From contig NZ_JAGFVM010000003.1 in NCBI RefSeq assembly GCF_017599325.1, positions 94,144-158,143 of the forward strand: a stretch of 64,000 bases of DNA, in the 5' to 3' direction. Below are positions 54,529 to 64,000 of the stretch, in pieces. The stretch is from Marinilactibacillus kalidii. GTDB lineage: Bacteria > Bacillota > Bacilli > Lactobacillales > Carnobacteriaceae_A. The notes beneath the pieces were generated by a model, which was not told the origin of the DNA, searched no databases, and saw only the letters and a program-made list of their open reading frames with translations. Made by a program: the position numbers and the translations under genes. Within the stretch, counting starts at the first letter, position 1; each line of letters starts with the position of its first letter.

Positions 54529-55770
54529 ATGCGTAGAGTCGTTATAACAGGTTTAGGTGCAGTAACACCTTTAGGAAACAATGTAAATGAATTTTGGGAT
54601 GGTTTGAAAACAGGTAAGAACGGAATTGGACCATTAACAAAATTTGATGGTACGCCAATCAATGTTCACGTAGCAGGAGAAGTAAAAGACTTCAAAGCTA
54701 AAGAAAGAATGGATGGTAAGTTAGCGAAAAGAATGGACGTCTTTTCTCAGTATGGTGTTGTTGCAGCACTTGAAGCGATGGAAGATGCTAAATTATCTGT
54801 AGAAGATATTGATGCAAGTCGTTTGGGTGTAATGGTTGGTTCTGGTATCGGTGGCTTGAATGCTATGCAAAACCAAATCATTAAGATGCATGAAAAAGGT
54901 TTAGATAGAGTAGCACCTTTCTTTGTTCCTATGGCAATTGGAAACATGGTTGCAGGAAATATTTCAATCGCGACTGGTGCTAAAGGTCCTAACTTATCAA
55001 TCGTAACGGCTTGTGCCTCAGGTAACAATTCAATAGGCGAAGCGTATAGAAATATTAAACATGGCTATGCAGATTATATGCTTGCCGGTGGTTCAGAAGC
55101 GAGTATCAATGAGATCGGTATGTCAGGATTCGCTGCTTTAACAGCATTATCAAATAGCGAAGACAAAGACAGAGCTTCTATGCCTTTCGATAAAGACCGT
55201 CAAGGATTTGTAATGGGCGAAGGTGGTGCTGTACTGCTACTTGAAAGCTTAGAGAGTGCACAAGAACGTGGCGCAACGATTTATGCAGAAATCGTTGGTT
55301 ATGGTGCGACTGGAGATAGTTATCATATGACTGCACCTACACCAGATGGTGAGGGCGCGGCTAATGCGATGATTCATGCAATGAAAGAAGCTGGGATCGA
55401 ACCTAGCCAAGTTGGTTATATTAATGCGCACGGAACTTCAACGCCAGCTAATGATTCATCTGAAACAGCAGCGATCAAAAGAGCACTTGGAGAAGACGCT
55501 GCCCGTAGTGTAGCAATATCAAGTACTAAAGGAAGCACGGGTCACTTATTAGGTGGTGCTGGAGCCATCGAAGCTGTAGCTTGTATCAAAGCTTTACAAG
55601 AAGGCATTTTACCACCAACAATTGGCCTTGAGACTTCGGATGAAGATTGTGACTTGGATTATATTCCTAAAGAAGCGAGACAAAAAGACATCATGTATGC
55701 TTTGAATAACTCATTAGGCTTCGGAGGGCATAATGCAGTTACTTGTTTCAAAAAATGGGAGGGTGCTTAA
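54529..55770 (+). CDS. fabF: 3-oxoacyl-ACP synthase II FabF
   Basis: A 413-residue elongating condensing enzyme. Cys162 (VTACASGNN) is the nucleophile, with His residues in NAHGTSTPAND and GSTGHLLGGAG. accB begins 3 nt after its stop, and the accB ribosome site lies inside the fabF end. No FabB or FabO is in the window, so FabF alone should extend both saturated and unsaturated chains if none is encoded elsewhere. Confidence 0.96.
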   Translation: MRRVVITGLGAVTPLGNNVNEFWDGLKTGKNGIGPLTKFDGTPINVHVAGEVKDFKAKERMDGKLAKRMDVFSQYGVVAALEAMEDAKLSVEDIDASRLGVMVGSGIGGLNAMQNQIIKMHEKGLDRVAPFFVPMAIGNMVAGNISIATGAKGPNLSIVTACASGNNSIGEAYRNIKHGYADYMLAGGSEASINEIGMSGFAALTALSNSEDKDRASMPFDKDRQGFVMGEGGAVLLLESLESAQERGATIYAEIVGYGATGDSYHMTAPTPDGEGAANAMIHAMKEAGIEPSQVGYINAHGTSTPANDSSETAAIKRALGEDAARSVAISSTKGSTGHLLGGAGAIEAVACIKALQEGILPPTIGLETSDEDCDLDYIPKEARQKDIMYALNNSLGFGGHNAVTCFKKWEGA

Positions 55771-55773
55771 TAC

Positions 55774-56259
55774 ATGGATTTTGGACAAATCAAAGAACTC
55801 ATTGAAAAAATCGATGCCTCTAGTTTGAAAGTTTTTGAACTAACCAACGAATCTGGCACGATCAAAATGAGCAAAAACGACACTGCACCTGTTTCAACTG
55901 AAGTTGCACAACCTACTCCAGTAGCAGTCGCAAAACCTGCAAGTGTGACACCAACACAAGAAAACACAGTAACAAAACCAGAAACAGTTTCAGAAGAAAC
56001 AGAAGATCTAGAAGGCATTCACGAAGTAACAGCACCAATTGTTGGTACATCGTATCTTGCTTCTTCACCAGATAAACCACCGTTTGTCAAAGTTGGAGAT
56101 GTTATTGAAAAGGGTCAACCACTTGTCATTATCGAAGCAATGAAAGTGATGAATGAAATTAAGAGTGACGTGAGCGGGACTGTTCACAAGCTGTTAGTGG
56201 AAGACGGACAGCCAATTGAATTCGGACAACCCCTTGTACAAATCAGTGACGCAAATTAA
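55774..56259 (+). CDS. accB: Biotin carboxyl carrier protein AccB
   Basis: A 161-residue subunit of acetyl-CoA carboxylase. The N-terminal helical part is joined by a Thr/Pro/Val-rich flexible linker (about residues 36-78) to the biotinyl domain, where Lys124 in EAMKVMNEI carries biotin. The PPFVKVGD thumb region is present. No biotin ligase gene is nearby. Confidence 0.95.
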   Translation: MDFGQIKELIEKIDASSLKVFELTNESGTIKMSKNDTAPVSTEVAQPTPVAVAKPASVTPTQENTVTKPETVSEETEDLEGIHEVTAPIVGTSYLASSPDKPPFVKVGDVIEKGQPLVIIEAMKVMNEIKSDVSGTVHKLLVEDGQPIEFGQPLVQISDAN

Positions 56260-56292
56260 TCTAAAATTAAAATTATTGAGGAGCACTTAAAA

Positions 56293-56724
56293 ATGACTAC
56301 AATGAATATCAAAGAAATTCAAGAATTAATCCCAAACCGTTATCCAATCTATTTTATTGATAAAGTAACGGAAATGATTCCTGGTGAACACGTTACAGCA
56401 ATTAAAAACGTAACGATCAATGAAGAATTTTTCCAAGGTCACTTCCCTGGAGAACCTGTTATGCCAGGCGTTTTAATTGTAGAAAGTCTAGCACAAGCTG
56501 GATCGATTCCGTTGTTAAAAATGGAACAATTTAAAGGACAAACTGCTTATCTTGGTGGGTTAAACAAAGTTAAATTCAGAAAGAAAGTTGTTCCTGGCGA
56601 TGTCTTGGAATTAAAAGTTGATATTGTTAAGTTAAAAGAATACGCGGGTATCGGTAAAGGTGTTGCCTATGTTGATGGCAAAAAAGTCTGTGAAGTTGAA
56701 ATGACGTTCATTATTGGCCGTTAA
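56293..56724 (+). CDS. fabZ: 3-hydroxyacyl-ACP dehydratase FabZ
   Basis: A 143-residue hot-dog fold dehydratase. His50 (QGHFPGEPVMPG) and Glu64 (LIVESLAQ) are the catalytic pair. The start IPNRYPIYFIDKV differs from the common RYPFLLVDRV and is reminiscent of the lactic acid bacterial FabZ/FabN group. Since no fabM is in the cluster, it might also isomerise the C10 intermediate, as FabN or FabQ do; the sequence cannot decide this. Confidence 0.92.
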   Translation: MTTMNIKEIQELIPNRYPIYFIDKVTEMIPGEHVTAIKNVTINEEFFQGHFPGEPVMPGVLIVESLAQAGSIPLLKMEQFKGQTAYLGGLNKVKFRKKVVPGDVLELKVDIVKLKEYAGIGKGVAYVDGKKVCEVEMTFIIGR

Positions 56725-56747
56725 GATACATGGATTTAAAAGTCTCA

Positions 56748-56768
56748 AAATCTATAGACAATAGATTT
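56748..56768 (+). other. Intra-operon hairpin between fabZ and accC
   Basis: AAATCTAT pairs perfectly with ATAGATTT around AGACA. No T-run follows directly, so it may mark an mRNA processing or stability site. Confidence 0.4.
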
Positions 56769-56797
56769 ACAATTTTGTTTTTAAGGAAGGTCATAAA

Positions 56798-58171
56798 ATG
56801 TTTCAAAAGATATTGATTGCCAATCGAGGAGAAATAGCTGTTCGTATCATTAGAGCATGCCAGGAAATGGGGATTCAAACAGTCGCCGTTTATTCTGAAG
56901 CAGATGAAGATGCATTACACATGCAACTTGCAGACGAAGCGGTATGTATTGGACCAGCTAAAGCAAGTGATTCATACTTGAACATGCAGAATATTTTGAG
57001 TGCAGCTGTGATAACTGGTGCACAAGCCATTCACCCAGGATTTGGATTTCTTTCTGAAAATAGTACTTTTGCGGCAATGTGTGAAGAAGTCAATATCGTC
57101 TTTATTGGCCCTGACAAAGAAACGATCGATCAAATGGGTAACAAAGCGAACGCCCGTGAGATGATGCGTAAAGCTAACGTACCAATTGTTCCTGGTAGTG
57201 ATGGATTTTTAGTAACAGACGAAGAAGTGATTCAAACAGCGTCTGAGATCGGCTATCCAGTGATTGTTAAAGCAGTTGCTGGTGGTGGTGGTAAAGGAAT
57301 GCGTGTGGTAGAGTCAGAAGCGCAATTATTACAAGCATTTAATCACGCAAAATCAGAAGCAAAAGCGGCTTTTGGTGACGACCGTATGTATATGGAAAAA
57401 ATCATTTCTCCGGCCAAGCATATTGAGATTCAATTGCTTGGTGATCACTTTGGTCATGTTATTCACATTGGTGAAAGAGATTGTTCGATGCAAAGAAATC
57501 ATCAAAAAATTCTTGAAGAGGCACCGTCTCACGTACTGACTCAAGAGCAAAGAGAAGACATTGGTGCTGCTGCCGTTAGAGCTGCTCAATATGTAGGGTA
57601 TAAAAATGCTGGAACAGTTGAGTTTCTGATGGACAGCACGGGTGCTTATTACTTTATGGAAATGAATACGAGAATTCAGGTAGAACATCCCATTACTGAA
57701 ATGATTTCAAATTTTGATATCGTTCAAGAGCAAATAAAAATTGCAAACAACGAACCGTTGTCAATTGATCAGGAATCTCTACAATTAAGTGGGCACGCTT
57801 TGGAATGTAGAATCAATGCTGAAAATCCTGCATTCAACTTTGCCCCTTCACCGGGTGTAATCAGCTATTTGAATTTGCCATCCGGTGGTAATGGACTTCG
57901 AGTAGATACAGCTTTATTTGCTGGTGGAGAAATTCCACCATATTATGATGCAATGATCGCCAAAGTTATTACACATGGTAGTACACGTGAAATTGCCGTG
58001 GCAAAAATGAAAAGAGCTTTGAAAGAAATGATAGTAGAAGGAATTCAAACGAATTTGCAGTTTCAGTTAGATTTACTTGATGACGAGACTTTCTTGAATG
58101 GCGAGTACGACACTGAATACTTGGAAAAGCGTTTTATTCCTAAATGGCAAAATGAGTTAGAGGAGGAATAA
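56798..58171 (+). CDS. accC: Biotin carboxylase AccC
   Basis: A 457-residue ATP-grasp enzyme that carboxylates biotin on Acc[17 protein letters not shown] is the N-terminal motif, [10 protein letters not shown] the ATP loop, and [16 protein letters not shown] holds the catalytic Glu and Arg. accD begins 2 nt after its stop. The gene follows a short gap with a hairpin, so read-through from fabZ is likely. Confidence 0.96.
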   Translation: MFQKILIANRGEIAVRIIRACQEMGIQTVAVYSEADEDALHMQLADEAVCIGPAKASDSYLNMQNILSAAVITGAQAIHPGFGFLSENSTFAAMCEEVNIVFIGPDKETIDQMGNKANAREMMRKANVPIVPGSDGFLVTDEEVIQTASEIGYPVIVKAVAGGGGKGMRVVESEAQLLQAFNHAKSEAKAAFGDDRMYMEKIISPAKHIEIQLLGDHFGHVIHIGERDCSMQRNHQKILEEAPSHVLTQEQREDIGAAAVRAAQYVGYKNAGTVEFLMDSTGAYYFMEMNTRIQVEHPITEMISNFDIVQEQIKIANNEPLSIDQESLQLSGHALECRINAENPAFNFAPSPGVISYLNLPSGGNGLRVDTALFAGGEIPPYYDAMIAKVITHGSTREIAVAKMKRALKEMIVEGIQTNLQFQLDLLDDETFLNGEYDTEYLEKRFIPKWQNELEEE

Positions 58172-58173
58172 AC

Positions 58174-59049
58174 ATGCGTCTTTTTAAAAAGCGTCCTTAT
58201 ATATCTTTACAAAAAGTAACGCAGGACACTGAAAGATCGCCTTTTGTTCCTGACGGGATGTTTGTAAAATGTCCCAATTGTAAACAGTCTATTTATTCAA
58301 AAGATCTGGGTAATGAACGGATTTGCCCCAATTGCCAATATGCTTTTAGAATCAGCGCGCAAGAAAGACTGAATCTAACAATTGATGAAGGTTCTTTCAC
58401 TGAATGGGATGAAGCTGTCGTTTCTACAGATCCGTTGAATTTCCCAGAGTATGACGAGAAACTAAAAAAAGCTCAAATCAACTCTGGACTTAGAGAAGCT
58501 ATCTTAACTGGGGAAGCAAAGATTAGTGACCATCGATTAGCCATTGGTATCATGGATTCTAATTTCATTATGGGAAGTATGGGTCAAGCAGTCGGTGAAA
58601 AAGTAACCAGATTGTTTGAAAAAGCGACTAAAGATCGATTACCCGTTGTTTTATTTACTGCTTCAGGCGGTGCCAGAATGCAAGAAGGGATTTTATCGCT
58701 CATGCAAATGGCAAAAACCAGTGCGGCTGTGAAAAAACACTCTGATGAAGGTTTGTTTTATTTAACTGTACTGACAGATCCAACAACTGGTGGCGTAACA
58801 GCCAGTTTTGCTATGCAAGGAGATGTCATTCTTGCAGAGCCAGGTGCTTTGATTGGATTCGCCGGCAGAAGAGTCATAGAACAGACCATCAAAGAATCCG
58901 TTCCTGATGATTTTCAATCAGCTGAAAAAGTGTTGGAAAATGGTTTCGTTGATCATATCGTTCCTCGTACGGCCTTAAGAGAAATGATTAGCAAGCTGCT
59001 GAATATGCATCTACCAGCCAAAAATTGGAAAGAAGCAACTCAAGAATAA
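58174..59049 (+). CDS. accD: Acetyl-CoA carboxylase carboxyltransferase beta subunit AccD
   Basis: A 291-residue subunit with an N-terminal zinc ribbon (Cys33, Cys36, Cys51, Cys54) and a crotonase-like carboxyltransferase domain ([21 protein letters not shown] and [16 protein letters not shown]). It pairs with AccA to move CO2 to acetyl-CoA. It is coupled to accC by a 2-nt gap with a GAGGAGG site. Confidence 0.96.
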   Translation: MRLFKKRPYISLQKVTQDTERSPFVPDGMFVKCPNCKQSIYSKDLGNERICPNCQYAFRISAQERLNLTIDEGSFTEWDEAVVSTDPLNFPEYDEKLKKAQINSGLREAILTGEAKISDHRLAIGIMDSNFIMGSMGQAVGEKVTRLFEKATKDRLPVVLFTASGGARMQEGILSLMQMAKTSAAVKKHSDEGLFYLTVLTDPTTGGVTASFAMQGDVILAEPGALIGFAGRRVIEQTIKESVPDDFQSAEKVLENGFVDHIVPRTALREMISKLLNMHLPAKNWKEATQE

Positions 59050-59084
59050 ATTAACGCAAGAATTTATAGGAAAGAGGTGGTCAC

Positions 59085-59867
59085 ATGGCGAAAGCGATCG
59101 ATATCGTATCTATTGCTAGACAAACAGACCGCATCACAACAACTGAAATGATTGAAGCGATATTCGATGATTTTGTCGAACTACATGGAGACCGCTCGTA
59201 TAAAGATGATGCTGCAATAGTAGGTGGAATCGGAACGTTAAACGGTCTTCCGGTAACAATTATTGGTAACCAAAAAGGACACGAACTAGAAGAGAATCTC
59301 AAAAGAAATTTTGGTTCTCCACATCCAGAAGGTTATAGAAAATCGCTGAGACTTATGAAGCAAGCGGAGAAATTCAATAGACCGATTGTCACGCTCGTCA
59401 ATACTTCAGGTGCCTATTGCGGGGTTGAAGCTGAAGAGCGCGGTCAAGGAGAAGCATTAGCTAGAAACCTACTTGAGATGAGTAACCTTTCAGTTCCCAT
59501 CTTGTCTATTATTGTTGGTGAAGGTGGGAGCGGTGGCGCTCTTGCTTTAGCAGCAGGTGATCAAGTTTGGATGATGGAATTTGCGATCTATTCTATTTTA
59601 TCACCTGAAGGGTTTGCTTCTATACTATGGAAAGATTCTAAACGATCTGGAGAAGCAGCTGAAATCATGAAGTTAACTTCTTATGATTTATTAGAACTTG
59701 GCGTGATAGATCGAATTATTTATGAAGAAAATAATCAAGAAAAAATAGAGATGGATCAAGTTCTTTCATCGATGAAAAAAGAGATTCAACTTCAACTTGA
59801 GGATTTATCGAAATTACCAACTGAACAACTGATCCAAAAAAGATACGAACGGTTCAGAAAATTCTAA
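59085..59867 (+). CDS. accA: Acetyl-CoA carboxylase carboxyltransferase alpha subunit AccA
   Basis: A 260-residue partner of Acc[22 protein letters not shown] and [22 protein letters not shown] are family signatures. It lacks the long N-terminal part of the E. coli enzyme, as is usual in lactic acid bacteria. It is the last gene of the cluster, and a hairpin follows. Confidence 0.95.
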   Translation: MAKAIDIVSIARQTDRITTTEMIEAIFDDFVELHGDRSYKDDAAIVGGIGTLNGLPVTIIGNQKGHELEENLKRNFGSPHPEGYRKSLRLMKQAEKFNRPIVTLVNTSGAYCGVEAEERGQGEALARNLLEMSNLSVPILSIIVGEGGSGGALALAAGDQVWMMEFAIYSILSPEGFASILWKDSKRSGEAAEIMKLTSYDLLELGVIDRIIYEENNQEKIEMDQVLSSMKKEIQLQLEDLSKLPTEQLIQKRYERFRKF

Positions 59868-59882
59868 TAATCATATGGTGAG

Positions 59883-59912
59883 ACCGATGAGCATAAAAGC
59901 TCATTGGTTTAT
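59883..59912 (+). terminator. Terminator of the fab-acc cluster
   Basis: ACCGATGAGC pairs with GCTCATTGGT (one G-U), 6-nt loop, then TTATTTG. The T-tract is modest. Confidence 0.65.
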
Positions 59913-59931
59913 TTGCCGTGAAAAAAATCAT

Positions 59932-59961
59932 TTGATGCGGGCAATCATTATTCTTTATAAT
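59932..59961 (+). promoter_or_regulatory. Promoter of the TPR gene
   Basis: TTGATG (59932-59937), 18 nt, perfect TATAAT (59956-59961), 25 nt before the start. Confidence 0.65.
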
Positions 59962-59985
59962 AGTTAAGAAGAAAGAAGGGATAGC

Positions 59986-60924
59986 ATGGGTGAAAAAATA
60001 GACTTTCCAAAGAACTATGAGATTTATATGAATCAAGCTGAAACATATTTAAAAGAAAATGCACTACCTCAAGCAATTGAAGCAATTGAAAAAGCATACG
60101 AAATTGAACGGACGGTTGAAGCTAATCTTTTATATGTTTCGATCTTGATCCAAGCAGAACAATACACTACCGCTTACGATATGACTGCGGACTTTGAAAA
60201 ACTGTATCTTTATGAGCCATCATATGCGTCTATTTTTATCTTTATATTATTAAGAACCGATCAATTAGCAGCAGCAGAAAAACTTATTCAGACACATGAA
60301 GAAAAAGGTCTGCTCACGAATGAAGATTTAATCAATATGAAAGAACAAGTTCAAGAGGCGAGAATAGAATTAGAGAAATATCAAGAACAGAAGAAAGAAG
60401 AACTGATTAGAAAAATTTACGCTATTGCCGAATACACTCTGTTAGATCAGGCCGACATCATACAAGAAATCGGTATACTAGACCATATGGAAATTAAAAA
60501 AATAGAACCAATAGTAATGAATAATCCATATGTCAGTTCATATGTTAAGGCGCTGTTTCTCCAAGTGCTTATCAAGTTGCACTATCCACATGAATTGGTA
60601 ATACCTGTATTAATGAATCCAGTAACAGTTATACCAGCAGATTTAACAGAATTTAATTTGGATGATTTGGTAAGGAGACTAAATGAGCAGTTAGAGCGTA
60701 CTTTTGAGAAAGAACCTAGTTTACTTTTGATGATAAAGCCCGAATTGAATAGTCACCTTTTAATGATCTATCCTCTAATACATGAATTTATTACCGAGAT
60801 AGATTATTGGATTGCATTATATGCTAATCGTTTTGGCAAAGAATTAGTTGATGTGGATGAAACAACTGAAAGTAAAAAAAGAATGAAAAGTTTGTTTGCT
60901 CAATTAATGGATGAAAACAGCTGA
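59986..60924 (+). CDS. Tetratricopeptide-repeat protein
   Basis: A 312-residue soluble helical protein. The N-terminal 110 residues hold TPR-like units (YLKENALPQAIEAIEKAYEI and neighbours), followed by a charged coiled-coil-like stretch (about 125-150) and a helical C-terminal half of unknown fold. TPR proteins of this kind sit upstream of tig in several Lactobacillales. It probably acts as a protein-binding adaptor; no partner can be named. It has its own promoter. Confidence 0.7.
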   Translation: MGEKIDFPKNYEIYMNQAETYLKENALPQAIEAIEKAYEIERTVEANLLYVSILIQAEQYTTAYDMTADFEKLYLYEPSYASIFIFILLRTDQLAAAEKLIQTHEEKGLLTNEDLINMKEQVQEARIELEKYQEQKKEELIRKIYAIAEYTLLDQADIIQEIGILDHMEIKKIEPIVMNNPYVSSYVKALFLQVLIKLHYPHELVIPVLMNPVTVIPADLTEFNLDDLVRRLNEQLERTFEKEPSLLLMIKPELNSHLLMIYPLIHEFITEIDYWIALYANRFGKELVDVDETTESKKRMKSLFAQLMDENS

Positions 60925-60939
60925 TTTGTGCGCTTTGTA

Positions 60940-60968
60940 TTTACTTTTAGCACAAACTATTGTATGAT
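60940..60968 (+). promoter_or_regulatory. Promoter of tig
   Basis: TTTACT (60940-60945), 17 nt, TATGAT (60963-60968), giving a leader of about 160 nt. A 7-bp hairpin with an 18-nt loop (60925-60931 with 60950-60956) overlaps its -35 and may end the TPR transcript weakly. Confidence 0.5.
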
Positions 60969-61133
60969 AACCTAGTATGCGTAATGTGCTAAGTGACTGA
61001 TAAGTATATAAAATATACACTCGTCTGATTACATGTTGCTTGAAGAAATCAATATGTAGAAACTCGTCAATACTGACGATTAGTTCACTTAATTACAGAT
61101 AATAAAAAACAATTTTCGGAGGGCAAAATAATA

Positions 61134-62441
61134 ATGACGACTAATTTTGAAAAAACAGGTGCTACATCTGGACGTTTAACGTTTTCAATTGATCAAGAAA
61201 CAGTACAAGCTGGATTGGATCAAACATTCAAGAAAGTACAAAAAACTCTAAATGTACCAGGATTCCGTAAAGGACGCGTTCCTCGTAAAATGTTCAACCA
61301 AATGTATGGTGAAGCAGCATTGTACGAAGATACATTAAACGACTTATTGCCTGAAGCTTATTCAAAAGCTGTTGAAGAAGCTGGAATCGAACCAGTAGCA
61401 CAACCAAATATTGATATTGAATCTGTAGAAAAAGGACAAGACTGGAAACTGATTGCTGAAGTTACATTGAAGCCAGAAGTTGAACTTGGCCAATACAAAG
61501 AAATCGAAGTAACTAAACAAGACCGTGAAGTAACTGACGAAGCAGTAGAGAAAAATCTTGAAACTCGTCGTGAAAATTTAGCGGAATTAACAGTTAAAGA
61601 CGCTGCTGCTGAAAATGGCGACACTGTTGTTATCGATTTTGAAGGTTTCAAAGGAGATACAGCGTTTGAAGGCGGAAAAGGAGAAAACCATTCTCTAGAA
61701 TTAGGTTCTAACTCATTTATCCCTGGCTTCGAAGAGCAACTTGTTGGCGTTAAAGCTGGAGAAGAAAAAGAATTAACGGTTACTTTCCCTGAAGAATATC
61801 AAGCTGAAGACCTTGCAGGCGAAGAAGCTGTATTTAAAGTAAAAGTACACGAAGTTAAATCTAAAGAACTGCCTGAATTAGATGACGAGTTTGCTAAAGA
61901 TGCTGACGAAGACGTTGAAACATTAGATGAACTTAAAGCGAAAATCCGTGAAAGCCTTGAAGAAGGTCGCGAAAACTCAGCAAACGACGCTCGCGATGAT
62001 GAAGCTATCCGTAAAGCAGTAGAAAACGCTAAGATTGAAGAGATTCCTCATGAAATGGCTCACGACGAAGTTCACCGTCAAATGGACATGTTCTTGAATA
62101 ATCTACAACAACAAGGTATCTCTGCTGAAATGTACTACCAAATGACTAACTCTACTGAGTCTGATCTTCATAAACAATTTGAAGGCGAAGCAGAATTCAA
62201 CGTTCGTACTAACCTTGTATTAGAAGCAATTGTTGAAGCTGAAAAACTTGAAGCTGACGATGAAGACATCGAAAAAGAAGTGAAAGACTTAGCTGGACAA
62301 TACAACATGCCTGAAGAGCAAGTACGCAGTGTACTATCTCCAGACTTGTTGATAAGAGATATCTCTCTTAAAAAAGCAATCGATTTGATTACTTCAACTG
62401 CTAAAGAAACTTTAGAACCAACTGAAGATTCTGCAGAGTAA
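61134..62441 (+). CDS. tig: Trigger factor
   Basis: A 435-residue ribosome-associated chaperone and prolyl isomerase. The ribosome-binding motif is VPGFRKGRVPRKMF near residues 42-55, an FKBP-like PPIase domain covers about 150-245 (GDTVVIDFEGFKGDTAFEGGKGENHSLELGS), and the helical chaperone arms follow with an acidic tail. tig-clpX is the common Firmicutes order. The AT-rich leader of about 160 nt shows no clear riboregulator. Confidence 0.96.
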   Translation: MTTNFEKTGATSGRLTFSIDQETVQAGLDQTFKKVQKTLNVPGFRKGRVPRKMFNQMYGEAALYEDTLNDLLPEAYSKAVEEAGIEPVAQPNIDIESVEKGQDWKLIAEVTLKPEVELGQYKEIEVTKQDREVTDEAVEKNLETRRENLAELTVKDAAAENGDTVVIDFEGFKGDTAFEGGKGENHSLELGSNSFIPGFEEQLVGVKAGEEKELTVTFPEEYQAEDLAGEEAVFKVKVHEVKSKELPELDDEFAKDADEDVETLDELKAKIRESLEEGRENSANDARDDEAIRKAVENAKIEEIPHEMAHDEVHRQMDMFLNNLQQQGISAEMYYQMTNSTESDLHKQFEGEAEFNVRTNLVLEAIVEAEKLEADDEDIEKEVKDLAGQYNMPEEQVRSVLSPDLLIRDISLKKAIDLITSTAKETLEPTEDSAE

Positions 62442-62498
62442 TTCTGACCGATTTTAAGGCATGCTATAAGCTGTGCTATTTTTTAAATGAAGTGAAAA

Positions 62499-62527
62499 GG
62501 GAATGCTCTTGTAGCATTCCCATTTTT
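62499..62527 (+). terminator. Terminator of tig
   Basis: GGGAATGC pairs with GCATTCCC, 7-nt loop, followed by ATTTTT. Confidence 0.85.
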
Positions 62528-62571
62528 CTTAATATTGTATAAAAAAGGTTTTTTTTAGTAGAGTCACAGTG

Positions 62572-62601
62572 TTGGCAAGCACACATGTTCTATGTTACTA
62601 T
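62572..62601 (+). promoter_or_regulatory. Promoter of clpX
   Basis: TTGGCA (62572-62577), 18 nt, TACTAT (62596-62601) with a TGT extended -10. It lies between the tig terminator and clpX, so clpX is expressed on its own. No CtsR box is seen. Confidence 0.55.
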
Positions 62602-62643
62602 ATAAAAAGTGAAAAGATTTTGAGGAATTGAGGTGAACCTGCC

Positions 62644-63900
62644 ATGTTTGATAACGATGAAGAACAATCTGGGAATATCTCTTGTTCATTCTGTGGTAAA
62701 TCACAGGATCAAGTCAAAAAGATTGTTGCAGGTCCAGGAGTATACATTTGTAATGAGTGTATAGATCTTTGTAAAGAGATCATGGATGAAGAATTTAATA
62801 AACAAGTTTATACAGAAGATACTGAGGTTCCTAAACCTCAAGAGATTCGTTCTATATTAAACGATTATATTATTGGACAAGATGCAGCTAAAAAAGCCTT
62901 ATCAGTAGCAGTATATAATCACTATAAGAGAGTTAACAATTTATCTAACCTAGAAGACGATATCGAATTACAAAAAAGTAATATTTGCCTTATTGGACCA
63001 ACAGGTTCTGGTAAAACTTATTTAGCACAAACATTAGCACGCATTTTGAATGTTCCATTTGCGATTGCCGATGCGACAAACTTAACAGAAGCTGGTTATG
63101 TAGGTGAAGATGTAGAAAATATTCTACTTAAATTACTTCAATCTGCCGATTACGATGTTGAGCGTGCACAGTACGGCATTATTTATGTTGATGAGATTGA
63201 TAAGATTGCTAGAAAATCTGAGAATGTTTCGATTACACGCGACGTAAGTGGTGAAGGTGTACAACAAGCCTTGCTTAAAATTCTTGAAGGAACGACTGCT
63301 AGTGTGCCGCCTCAAGGTGGACGTAAGCATCCACATCAAGAACTGATTCAAATTGATACAACGAATATCCTATTTATCGTAGGTGGCGCTTTTGACGGAA
63401 TTGAAACGATGGTCAAAAACCGCTTGGGTGATAAAGTAATTGGATTCGGTGCATCAAATACACGTAAAGGCTTCGCTGAAAATGCAAGTATGATGCAACA
63501 AATCATACCTGAGGATTTGCTTAAATATGGTTTAATACCAGAATTTATCGGTCGTTTACCTATTACAGCTGTTCTTGAAAAACTTACGGAAGACGATCTT
63601 GTTGAAATTCTTACAAAACCGAAGAGTGCATTAGTGAAGCAATATAAAAAACTAATGCAGATTGATGATGTTGAGTTGGAATTTGAAGAAGAAGCGCTTA
63701 GAGGTATTGGTAAAAGAGCCATTGAGCGAGATACTGGTGCTAGGGGACTTCGTTCTATCATTGAGAGTATTATGATGGAAATTATGTTTGAAGTACCAAG
63801 TAGAGATGATATCAGCAAAGTCGTGATTACAGAAGATGCTGTCGAAGGTACAGGAGATCCTGTTTATTATAATCATGATGGAGAAGTTGTCGTCGTATAA
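62644..63900 (+). CDS. clpX: ATP-dependent Clp protease ATP-binding subunit ClpX
   Basis: A 418-residue AAA+ unfoldase for ClpP. The N-terminal zinc domain has Cys14, Cys17, Cys36 and Cys39. Walker A (GPTGSGKT) lies near residues 119-126, Walker B is [10 protein letters not shown], the pore loop is GYVGEDVEN and the ClpP-docking IGF-type loop is in DKVIGFGAS. The C-terminus is complete, and a strong terminator follows. Confidence 0.97.
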   Translation: MFDNDEEQSGNISCSFCGKSQDQVKKIVAGPGVYICNECIDLCKEIMDEEFNKQVYTEDTEVPKPQEIRSILNDYIIGQDAAKKALSVAVYNHYKRVNNLSNLEDDIELQKSNICLIGPTGSGKTYLAQTLARILNVPFAIADATNLTEAGYVGEDVENILLKLLQSADYDVERAQYGIIYVDEIDKIARKSENVSITRDVSGEGVQQALLKILEGTTASVPPQGGRKHPHQELIQIDTTNILFIVGGAFDGIETMVKNRLGDKVIGFGASNTRKGFAENASMMQQIIPEDLLKYGLIPEFIGRLPITAVLEKLTEDDLVEILTKPKSALVKQYKKLMQIDDVELEFEEEALRGIGKRAIERDTGARGLRSIIESIMMEIMFEVPSRDDISKVVITEDAVEGTGDPVYYNHDGEVVVV

Positions 63901-63945
63901 TTTAAGGCTCTGTGTCAACTGGTGTTGGTAACATTAGTTACCCTT

Positions 63946-63987
63946 AAGAAGATCTATCGGTTTCATTCGATAGGTCTTCTTTTTTTA
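63946..63987 (+). terminator. Terminator of clpX
   Basis: AAGAAGATCTATCG pairs with CGATAGGTCTTCTT (one G-U), 7-8 nt loop, followed by a T-run. Confidence 0.88.
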
Positions 63988-64000
63988 GGTTTCATTTTTA

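Overview
This window looks like chromosomal core genome from a low-GC, non-sporulating member of the Lactobacillales. The gene content and divergence fit Carnobacteriaceae or a near relative, but I cannot name the genus from sequence alone. The reasons are the AT-rich base composition, the oppDFBCA order, a Streptococcus/Enterococcus-style fab-acc cluster headed by fabT and using FabK, two acyl carrier proteins, and Bacillus-like synteny (fur-xerD-deoB-punA-lysA-ribT-scpAB-rluB-resDE-ribU-ypbB-recQ-cmk-rpsA-der-hbs) from which the sporulation genes are absent. I see no insertion sequence, prophage, CRISPR array or defence island. The coding density is high, nearly all genes are on the + strand, and the exceptions are one HAD phosphatase and one tRNA.

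Layout: 1-0.7 kb, end of plsX and an acpP. 0.9-6.7 kb, an oligopeptide ABC transporter operon oppDFBCA. 6.9-10.2 kb, a HrtBA-like ABC exporter followed by a CrtN-type carotenoid desaturase. 10.2-12.3 kb, a yitU/yitV/yitW block. 12.4-18.4 kb, clpB and dnaE. 18.6-21.5 kb, pfkA-pyk. 21.6-31 kb, cvfB, fur, xerD, deoB, punA, lysA, ribT, scpA, scpB, rluB. 30.3-41.5 kb, resDE, an FMN riboswitch with ribU, ypbB-recQ, a LysM protein, cmk, rpsA, der and the HU gene. 41.6-45.9 kb, malic enzyme and two tandem glutamine synthetases. 46-49.8 kb, tRNA-Arg(UCU), a possible YflT-like stress protein, a PgsA-like synthase, a flavin reductase / MarR / esterase group, and a DUF2187-like protein. 49.9-59.9 kb, the complete fatty-acid initiation/elongation cluster fabT-fabH-acpP-fabK-fabD-fabG-fabF-accB-fabZ-accC-accD-accA. 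60-63.9 kb, a TPR protein, tig and clpX.

The genes mostly serve central functions: peptide uptake, glycolysis, nucleoside salvage, nitrogen assimilation, membrane lipid synthesis, chromosome segregation and protein quality control. I did not find an obviously new multi-gene system. The best leads are: a glutamine synthetase pair in which one copy has Asp in place of the feedback-sensing Arg62; tandem FabT operators on the fabT promoter; an FMN riboswitch followed by a second hairpin that can hide the ribU ribosome-binding site; a 102-nt nested stem between pyk and cvfB; a carotenoid desaturase in one operon with an ABC exporter; and a fab cluster with no fabM, so its FabZ may be a dual dehydratase/isomerase.
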